From positions 1 to 6,306 of the forward strand of contig JAGMDW010000137.1 of NCBI GenBank assembly GCA_023128455.1: a DNA stretch of 6,306 nucleotides, in the 5' to 3' direction. Both the position numbers and the translations under genes were made by a program. Within the stretch, counting starts at the first letter, position 1. Each line of letters opens with the position of its first letter. The notes beneath the pieces are model-generated. The model had not been told where the DNA came from. It was given only the letters and a program-made list of their open reading frames with translations, and did not search any database. Of this stretch, positions 1 to 4,575 are shown in pieces. Source of the stretch: Desulfurellaceae bacterium. Its GTDB lineage: Bacteria > Campylobacterota_A > Desulfurellia > JAGGSF01.

Positions 1-343
1 TAGCCAAGGAACCTCTTCCGCCCGACTTACAATAAATAACGATAGGCGTAGCCTTATCCGGTACGAGTTTCGCAATCTTGAATTCCATAAGTCCTCGGGG
101 CAAACTCTTGGCATAAGGAATATGTCCTGCTTTGTATTCTGATGGTTCTCTCACATCTAAGATCACAAGCTCTCCTGCTTTTGCCTTAGAAATCTCTGCA
201 TTTAACTGCTCGGGTGTGACCTGTACAATGTATTCCTGCGCTATTTTAACCAAGTCTCCTTTATTTGGCCAAGCATAACTCAAAGATGCAACAAATACCA
301 CTGCCAACCAGGCCAGCAACACAGATTTCAGATACCTACGCAT
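1..343 (-). CDS. Exported single-domain rhodanese-like sulfurtransferase (3' end beyond window)
   Basis: A partial gene of 114 visible codons that runs off the left edge. It starts at ATG 343-341, with a strong GGAGG five bases upstream. Residues 1-24 form a Sec signal peptide (MRRYLK, a hydrophobic core, then LSYA as the likely cleavage site before Trp25). There is no lipobox Cys, so the mature protein should be free in the periplasm. The rest is a rhodanese domain: VTPEQLNAEI is the usual entry helix, LDVREPSEYKAGHIPYA (about 62-78) is the CH2A-type signature, and CKSGGR (105-110) is the active-site loop, with Cys105 as the persulfide-carrying residue. Rhodaneses move sulfane sulfur between donors such as thiosulfate or polysulfide and acceptors. 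This is the last visible gene downstream of a molybdenum oxidoreductase. That suggests a role like the periplasmic Sud protein of Wolinella, which feeds polysulfide sulfur to PsrA, though the link is inferred. Related rhodaneses also occur in selenite/tellurite and metal-respiration clusters. Domain call is firm; substrate is unknown. Confidence 0.93.
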   Translation of the reverse strand, partial: MRRYLKSVLLAWLAVVFVASLSYAWPNKGDLVKIAQEYIVQVTPEQLNAEISKAKAGELVILDVREPSEYKAGHIPYAKSLPRGLMEFKIAKLVPDKATPIVIYCKSGGRGSLA

Positions 344-372
344 AAAAACCTCCTATAAAAATAATTTTTTGT

Positions 373-711
373 TTAACATCCTTCAAATTCTACCTCTTCC
401 ATTTCCTTGGGTGCAATCTCTGGTTTGGCTTTTTTCTTAGGTTTTACTTTTATTTTTCCACCCGAAATTATCTTATCGTAATTCTCCCATGCTACATCAT
501 TCCAAGGATTTTCTTGAATAGCCTTTTTGAAATAATTTCTTGCCATTTCCATGTCTCCTTCAGACACAGCCTTTTTCCCCTTTGTAATGTATTCTGCACA
601 TGCTGCTTTACTAAAAGTGTAGGGTTGAACAGCAAATGCCTGATTTAAGGAAAGCATAAACATAAAGAGAAAAACTGCAATAGCGACAACAATCAATGAT
701 TTTTTCATCAT
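373..711 (-). CDS. Small exported protein with one TPR-like repeat and a C-terminal cysteine
   Basis: I do not recognise this as a named family. A Sec signal peptide (MKK, a long hydrophobic stretch, then NQAFA with likely cleavage after Ala27) is followed by a short mature region. Residues about 39-70 fit a single tetratricopeptide repeat: Gly45, the GD turn at 52-53, Ala57, Tyr60/Phe61, Ala64 and Pro69 sit at the usual spacing. A Lys/Pro-rich linker (about 86-102) leads to an acidic tail, EEVEFEGC. The mature chain has only two cysteines, Cys38 and the last residue Cys112. The gene begins 9 nt after the stop of the FeS subunit gene, and GGAGG at 720-716 lies in that gap. Two adjacent ATGs are possible starts. 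The second (708) has the better 7-nt spacing and would give 111 residues. Position in the operon suggests a periplasmic scaffold, chaperone or sulfur-binding accessory of the Mo enzyme. That is inference; one TPR alone is not diagnostic. Confidence 0.85.
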   Translation of the reverse strand: MMKKSLIVVAIAVFLFMFMLSLNQAFAVQPYTFSKAACAEYITKGKKAVSEGDMEMARNYFKKAIQENPWNDVAWENYDKIISGGKIKVKPKKKAKPEIAPKEMEEVEFEGC

Positions 712-720
712 TTGTCCTCC

Positions 721-1287
721 TTATACTTCCACATAATATACCCGTGGTTTTACACCTAACATATTTGCCTTTGGTTGCCATACCTTTTTTGCCTTCTGAT
801 GTAAGAGCTTATATACCTCACTATTTTTATCATTTAAATCCCCGAATACCCTGGCTTCTGTTGGACAGGTAGATGCGCAAGCCGGCTTCATGTCTGCCTT
901 CAAACGTTCCACACAAAATGTGCATTTATCTACTACACCCTCATGTTCATTGTAGTATCTTGCATTGTAAGGACAGGCAAGCATACACATTCGGCAACCA
1001 ATACATCTATCCGGATCAACGAGAACCATACCATCTTCATTATGATAACTTGCTGAGGTAGGACAAACGGTAATACAGGCCGCATTTTCACAGTGGAAAC
1101 ACAAAAGTGGCATAAAATTTATACCTCTAACTTGTCCGCTTTCTATTTTCTCTCCTTCCAAAATTTCTGTTCTAAAACACTCTTCCCCCAATGGCACCTT
1201 ATTTTGAGCCTTACAGGCAACGGTGCACGCTTTACAATCTATACAACTGCCGGGAACAAGAACCATTACATAATCTTTTTCTTTCAT
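721..1287 (-). CDS. Four-cluster [4Fe-4S] electron-transfer subunit of a molybdopterin oxidoreductase (PsrB/PhsB/NrfC type)
   Basis: A 188-residue ferredoxin-like protein, close to the usual length of PsrB/PhsB-type subunits. Sixteen cysteines form four cluster motifs: C15-x2-C18-x2-C21-x3-C25; C63-x2-C66-x4-C71-x3-C75-Pro; C95-x2-C98-x2-C101-x3-C105-Pro; and C122-x2-C125 with C137-x3-C141-Pro. This is the standard arrangement for the subunit that passes electrons between the catalytic Mo subunit and a quinone- or haem-bearing partner. It has no signal peptide. As in related complexes, it would be folded in the cytoplasm and carried through the Tat pore by the catalytic subunit, whose gene ends 9 nt upstream. 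GAGGAGGG lies in that gap and overlaps the upstream TGA, so translation is probably coupled. The usual third partner, an NrfD/PsrC-like integral membrane quinone protein, is not next to it. The subunit may therefore exchange electrons with the c-type haems encoded divergently. Family is certain; exact substrate is not. Confidence 0.96.
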   Translation of the reverse strand: MKEKDYVMVLVPGSCIDCKACTVACKAQNKVPLGEECFRTEILEGEKIESGQVRGINFMPLLCFHCENAACITVCPTSASYHNEDGMVLVDPDRCIGCRMCMLACPYNARYYNEHEGVVDKCTFCVERLKADMKPACASTCPTEARVFGDLNDKNSEVYKLLHQKAKKVWQPKANMLGVKPRVYYVEV

Positions 1288-1296
1288 TTGCCCTCC

Positions 1297-3531
1297 TCAT
1301 GCCTTCTTTATTTTTACAAAGCTGTCTTTATGATAAGCATAGGCACCACTTATGGGGTCAACCGCTTCAGAAGCAAATTCCCCATCTAATACACCTTTTT
1401 CATAACAAAGGGTCAAAAATGGTGAAAATCCACCGAACCCATGAGCAATAAATACACAATTTTTTCTTATACGAGAAGTAACATAAGTCTCTATGGATGG
1501 AGATTTTTTGTTTCCCTGCACAAGCACTACTTTATCTCCGTTTTTAATGCCCAGCATACCTGCTTCATCTTTATTTATCCATAGCTTATTTACAGGATAA
1601 GTTTCATGTAACCAGGAATTGTTTTCGGTGCGGGCGTGAGTATGTACCGACACCCGTCCAAACAAAAACCTATATGAACCCTCGGGTGGAGATGCTGGTC
1701 TGCTGTAAACGGGTAAAGGATCATAACCATGTTTTTTAAACAATGTAGAATACAACTCAACTTTGCCGGTTGGTGTAGAAAACCGTATTTTCTTTCCCTG
1801 CGCTCTTCTATATGGGTCACCTTCTTTTACGATTACACCATTTTTTTTCAACTCCTTTTGCTCTTCTAAGGAAAGTTTAGATATCTTGTATTCTACAATT
1901 TCCTTCATACTCATAGGGAAATATTCTTCTAAACCCATTTTTTTGGCAATCATTCTGCAGATTTCCCATTCACCTTTGGTATCGTACAAAGGTTTCACCG
2001 CTGGCTCTCTATAAGCAATAAACGGCTGAATAGCACCACCTGCTTTTAAATCACCGTATTTTTCCAGATAGGTGGACGCAGGTAATATAATATCAGAATA
2101 AAGACACATTTCTGTAGGATATACATCAACAGTCACAATAAAATCTAAATTTTCAATAGCTTTTTTCAGCGTTTCTCCTGGTTTGGCCACATTCATAACT
2201 GGATTTGCACCACAGACAAACAAACTTTTAATAGGATAAGGTTTTTGCTCTGCTATCGCTTTAACTAAACCATTCGTTCTTCCAAATGATGCAGGAGCAA
2301 GAGGGAAATCTGAACCCTTACCGCAGTTATCGGCTCGCTGAAAATTCCTTATCTTGGGCGGTTTTGGTAACGGTGCTTTGGGAGCTTTAATCTTTGTAGT
2401 ATGATAATATCCCCCTGGCATTTCCCAATTTCCCAAAAGTGCATTTAATATCGCAATGGCTCTGGCATTCTGTGTATCATCACCATAACGGGATGTTCTC
2501 CTTGCAGGGATAACGACAGAAGAAGGAGCATAGCGAGCTAATTCCCAGGCAATTTTCTTGATTGTTGTTGCCGGTATATCTGTTTCTTTTTCTGCCCATT
2601 CAGGGGTATATTTTTCTATATGTTCTCTTAATTCATAAAAACCATAACAGTAATTTTCTATGAAATCTGCATTATATAGAGCATCTTTGATAATGACATT
2701 TATCAAAGCTAAAACAAAAGCCATATCTGTACCTGGCTTTATAGGCAGCCATTCATCTGCCTTCGCTGCCGTTTTTGTAAATCTTGGATCCACATAAATA
2801 ATCTTTGCATGTTTAGACAAGGCAATACCCAGGTTTTTAGCATCACCCATCATCACCGATTCAGCTATATTTCTACCCACAAGAAGAATATATTTACTGT
2901 TCGCTATATCATAATACTCATGAGAAGAAAGATCTTTGCCATATGTACCAAACCAACCCAGCAAACGAGAAGCCCTACAGGAAGAATAAGAAGGCTCCGC
3001 ACTGTTCTTTGCCCCCATCGCATCAAACAATCTTTTAGCAGCATGTCCGGCTGTGCCATGAGGAACTATGGCTAAAGCTTTTGCCCCGTACTTTCCCTTA
3101 ATTGCCGTCATTTCTTTAGCAACGGTGCTTATTGCTTCATCCCATGAAATCTTTTCCCACTTGCCTTCACCCCTTTCACCTACTCTTTTCAATGGAGTTT
3201 TTAACCTATCTGGATCGTACAGAAGCATAACACCAGCATTACCGCGAGCACACACTTTTCCGTAGTTGTATGGATGATAAGGATTGCCCTCTATCTTCCT
3301 CACTCTTCCGTTTTCCGTAAATACATCTATACCACAGCCCCAAAAGCACATCTCGCACCAATTGTGAGTAACTTTTGGCTTAAATGGTTTTATCTCTGGA
3401 TATTTACCCGGTTCCGGAACACCAAAACTGCTGAGTATGCCTGCGTGTGCCTTCTGCTTGAAGAACAATGGGTAGGACGCGGCAACGCCTATCGCTGCTC
3501 CTTTTAAAAACCCTCTTCGTGATATTTCCAT
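1297..3531 (-). CDS. Tat-exported molybdopterin oxidoreductase catalytic subunit (polysulfide/thiosulfate reductase-like, PsrA/PhsA type)
   Basis: A 744-residue member of the DMSO reductase superfamily. The start at 3531 is chosen over an in-frame ATG at 3549 because GAGGAGGTG lies 3-4 nt before it and the Tat signal then begins normally: MEISRRGFLKG, a hydrophobic stretch, then KAHA (about residue 30). The N-terminal [4Fe-4S] site is Cys59-x2-Cys62-x3-Cys66...Cys94. The molybdopterin domain follows. SYSSCRAS puts Cys185 where the family has its protein Mo ligand. GANP (about 441-444) and SDIILPASTYLEKYG (about 479-493) are typical bis-MGD fold motifs. The C-terminal dinucleotide-binding domain (about 624-735) includes HTHARTENNSW and HGFGGFSP. 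Length and the partner FeS gene match polysulfide/thiosulfate reductases better than the longer arsenate or tetrathionate enzymes. The downstream rhodanese also favours a sulfur substrate. Arsenate, selenate or other oxyanions cannot be excluded, nor can oxidation rather than reduction. It is the first gene of the minus-strand operon and should act in the periplasm. Confidence 0.95.
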   Translation of the reverse strand: MEISRRGFLKGAAIGVAASYPLFFKQKAHAGILSSFGVPEPGKYPEIKPFKPKVTHNWCEMCFWGCGIDVFTENGRVRKIEGNPYHPYNYGKVCARGNAGVMLLYDPDRLKTPLKRVGERGEGKWEKISWDEAISTVAKEMTAIKGKYGAKALAIVPHGTAGHAAKRLFDAMGAKNSAEPSYSSCRASRLLGWFGTYGKDLSSHEYYDIANSKYILLVGRNIAESVMMGDAKNLGIALSKHAKIIYVDPRFTKTAAKADEWLPIKPGTDMAFVLALINVIIKDALYNADFIENYCYGFYELREHIEKYTPEWAEKETDIPATTIKKIAWELARYAPSSVVIPARRTSRYGDDTQNARAIAILNALLGNWEMPGGYYHTTKIKAPKAPLPKPPKIRNFQRADNCGKGSDFPLAPASFGRTNGLVKAIAEQKPYPIKSLFVCGANPVMNVAKPGETLKKAIENLDFIVTVDVYPTEMCLYSDIILPASTYLEKYGDLKAGGAIQPFIAYREPAVKPLYDTKGEWEICRMIAKKMGLEEYFPMSMKEIVEYKISKLSLEEQKELKKNGVIVKEGDPYRRAQGKKIRFSTPTGKVELYSTLFKKHGYDPLPVYSRPASPPEGSYRFLFGRVSVHTHARTENNSWLHETYPVNKLWINKDEAGMLGIKNGDKVVLVQGNKKSPSIETYVTSRIRKNCVFIAHGFGGFSPFLTLCYEKGVLDGEFASEAVDPISGAYAYHKDSFVKIKKA

Positions 3532-3540
3532 ACACACCTC
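3529..3540 (-). promoter_or_regulatory. Ribosome binding site that decides the Mo-enzyme start
   Basis: Read on the minus strand this is GAGGAGGTGTGTATG or nearly so. The purine-rich Shine-Dalgarno core lies just before ATG 3531-3529. An ATG 18 nt further upstream (3549) is in frame, but it would place this ribosome site inside the coding region and add six residues (MVEEVC) before the Tat signal. The shorter start is therefore preferred. Confidence 0.8.
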
Positions 3541-3587
3541 CTCTACCAAAAAACCACAAATCTACAAAAAAAACAAACCTTGTTAGA

Positions 3588-3615
3588 AGTATAGCTGTTC
3601 CAAGAAAAAAAACAA
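3588..3615 (-). promoter_or_regulatory. Candidate sigma-70-like promoter of the minus-strand operon
   Basis: On the minus strand, TATACT (3593-3588) matches five of six bases of the -10 consensus. TTGTTT (3615-3610) lies 16 bp upstream as a weak -35 that matches only the TTG. Transcription would start near 3581 and give an untranslated leader of about 50 nt before the Mo-enzyme ATG. AT-rich tracts further upstream could act as an UP element. In AT-rich DNA such matches arise by chance, so this is only a candidate. Confidence 0.35.
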
Positions 3616-3700
3616 GAAAAAATTTAATTACCTACAATTTAACTTAAAATTTTTTAAAATCAAAAGTGTGTCATTTGATTTAGTAATAACAGAAAGATAT

Positions 3701-3730
3701 GAGGAGATAGAAACTATGACAATTTTTTGA
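3701..3730 (+). other. Possible leader mini-ORF (4 codons) with its own Shine-Dalgarno
   Basis: GAGGAG at 3701-3706 lies 9 nt before ATG 3716, which opens a four-codon frame (Met-Thr-Ile-Phe) ending at TGA 3728-3730. The stop is 11 nt before the cytochrome b ATG at 3742, and that ATG has no Shine-Dalgarno of its own. The arrangement would suit reinitiation from a leader onto the cytochrome gene. So short a frame could be accidental. The alternative is that GAGGAG is a relic or serves the cytochrome start poorly, at 35 nt. Confidence 0.3.
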
Positions 3731-3745
3731 TATGATTTGATATGC
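3726..3745 (+). repeat. 10-bp tandem direct repeat spanning the cytochrome b start codon
   Basis: TTTGATATGA (3726-3735) is followed directly by TTTGATATGC (3736-3745), nine of ten bases identical. The second copy contains the cytochrome b start codon; the equivalent ATG in the first copy (3732) opens only a two-codon frame. It looks like a small tandem duplication that separated the start codon from the upstream GAGGAG. Confidence 0.75.
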
Positions 3746-4575
3746 TAAAGAAAGAAGAAATAAGAGCGTTTTTAGGAGAAACATGTTTGGCAATGATGGT
3801 TATCTCCGTCCTAAGCGGGACTATAATCACTTTCCACTACGATTATCACATGCCATATAAGACAACACAATTTATCACCTACGCTGTGCCATTCGGTTGG
3901 TTCTTAAGAAGATTACACTACTGGAGCAGTGAATTTTTTCTTATTTTTCTTATTTTGCATACATTTTGGCATCTATATTTTGACTATAAAAAACATTCGT
4001 TCTTTACCTGGTTAATTGTAACCCTAAGCGTTCCCGCTACCTTATTTGTCATGTTTACGGGCTTTATTTTAAAAGGAGATTTGGAGGGACTAAGTGCCCT
4101 TTTGATTATGAAAAATACGCTTCTCTCTATTCCTTTTTTCGGTTCGTATATCATTCCCTTTTTTATCAATACGCAGGACAAGTACTACCTCCCTTTTCTC
4201 TATCACTGTTTTATTATTCCTCTTTTTTTATTGTTCTCCACTTTTATTCACCTGAAGCGTATATTTTCCAAATCCTTATATACACTTTATTCTTGCGTCC
4301 TTTGCCTACTTGTTGCGATTTTCTTTCCCTTATTTCCATCTTTCCCTCCTTTTTCAACTGCCCAGGCGTTGAAAGGTCCCTGGTTTTTCTGGGGCATTCA
4401 AGAAGCCTATGAATTTCTATCTCCATTTATGGCAGGCATAGTTATGCCATTTGTATTTTTCTTTTTACTCTTTTCTCTGCCTTTATTGAAAGATGAAAAA
4501 CCTATTAGGTTTATATTTTCTGTTTCTGTTTTTGTCTATTGTTTACTCAGCATTTATTTTATAATAGTGACATGA
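3742..4575 (+). CDS. Di-haem cytochrome b (b6-type core with subunit-IV-like C-terminus), quinone-interacting membrane protein
   Basis: A 277-residue protein with about seven membrane spans (roughly 14-31, 59-79, 88-110, 152-168, 181-198, 228-249, 257-276). Haem ligands are clear: His59 and His73 in span B (RLHYWS and ILHTF, 14 apart), and His155 and His170 in span D, 15 apart with Pro160 between. The 15-residue gap is that of cytochrome b6 rather than mitochondrial-type cytochrome b (14). Span C ends in TGF, as in b6 TGY. The C-terminal part (GPWFFWGIQ, about 212-220, then SPFMAG and LP) resembles subunit IV, but the Qo-site PEWY motif is absent and PWFF stands in its place. No Rieske gene is present. 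The likely role is transfer of electrons between menaquinone and the multihaem cytochrome c encoded next, whose ATG overlaps this stop. An in-frame TGA at 3733 rules out a longer N-terminus, and no Shine-Dalgarno precedes the ATG. Such b-type subunits occur in metal- and metalloid-respiration clusters; exact family unknown. Confidence 0.93.
   Translation: MLKKEEIRAFLGETCLAMMVISVLSGTIITFHYDYHMPYKTTQFITYAVPFGWFLRRLHYWSSEFFLIFLILHTFWHLYFDYKKHSFFTWLIVTLSVPATLFVMFTGFILKGDLEGLSALLIMKNTLLSIPFFGSYIIPFFINTQDKYYLPFLYHCFIIPLFLLFSTFIHLKRIFSKSLYTLYSCVLCLLVAIFFPLFPSFPPFSTAQALKGPWFFWGIQEAYEFLSPFMAGIVMPFVFFFLLFSLPLLKDEKPIRFIFSVSVFVYCLLSIYFIIVT

Larger units (their letters stand above)
3532..3741. other. Divergent intergenic region between the two transcription units
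   Basis: This 210-bp, very AT-rich stretch separates the starts of the Mo-enzyme gene (leftward) and the cytochrome b gene (rightward), so it must contain both promoters unless one unit starts elsewhere. It has long A tracts (around 3566-3573 and 3605-3620) and overlapping AT palindromes around 3646-3660 (AAAATTTT, TTTTAAAA). I see no clear GC-containing inverted repeat that would mark an operator, no terminator hairpin and no riboswitch fold. The shared position means that a single regulator bound here could control both units. Confidence 0.7.

Noticed and set aside
344..372. Possible terminator or separate promoter between the TPR and rhodanese genes
   Set aside because: The 29-nt gap holds only an AT-rich spacer and the rhodanese GGAGG site; no inverted repeat is present, so the operon probably continues.
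873..1451. Plus-strand open frames of 60-98 codons opposite the FeS and Mo-enzyme genes
   Set aside because: They are antisense shadows of genes with unmistakable Cys motifs, and their translations show no domain, signal or neighbour logic.
1297..3531. Assignment as periplasmic nitrate reductase or formate dehydrogenase
   Set aside because: No Sec-coding TGA at the ligand site, no Nap or Fdh accessory genes, and the separate four-cluster FeS gene plus rhodanese fit the Psr/Phs group better.
3532..3549. Longer N-terminus of the Mo enzyme from ATG 3549 (MVEEVC extension)
   Set aside because: It would put a strong Shine-Dalgarno inside the coding region, has no good site of its own, and pushes the Tat motif away from the usual N-terminal place.
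3566..3620. A-rich tracts between the divergent genes as a terminator
   Set aside because: No GC-rich hairpin precedes the tracts, and both flanking genes are transcribed away from this region.
3675..3703. Plus-strand promoter TTGATT, 17 bp, TATGAG
   Set aside because: Only four of six matches in each box, and the start point near 3710 would leave the GAGGAG site out of the transcript.
3984..4426. Minus-strand open frames opposite the cytochrome b gene
   Set aside because: Shadows of the membrane protein gene; lysine/arginine-rich low-complexity translations without support.
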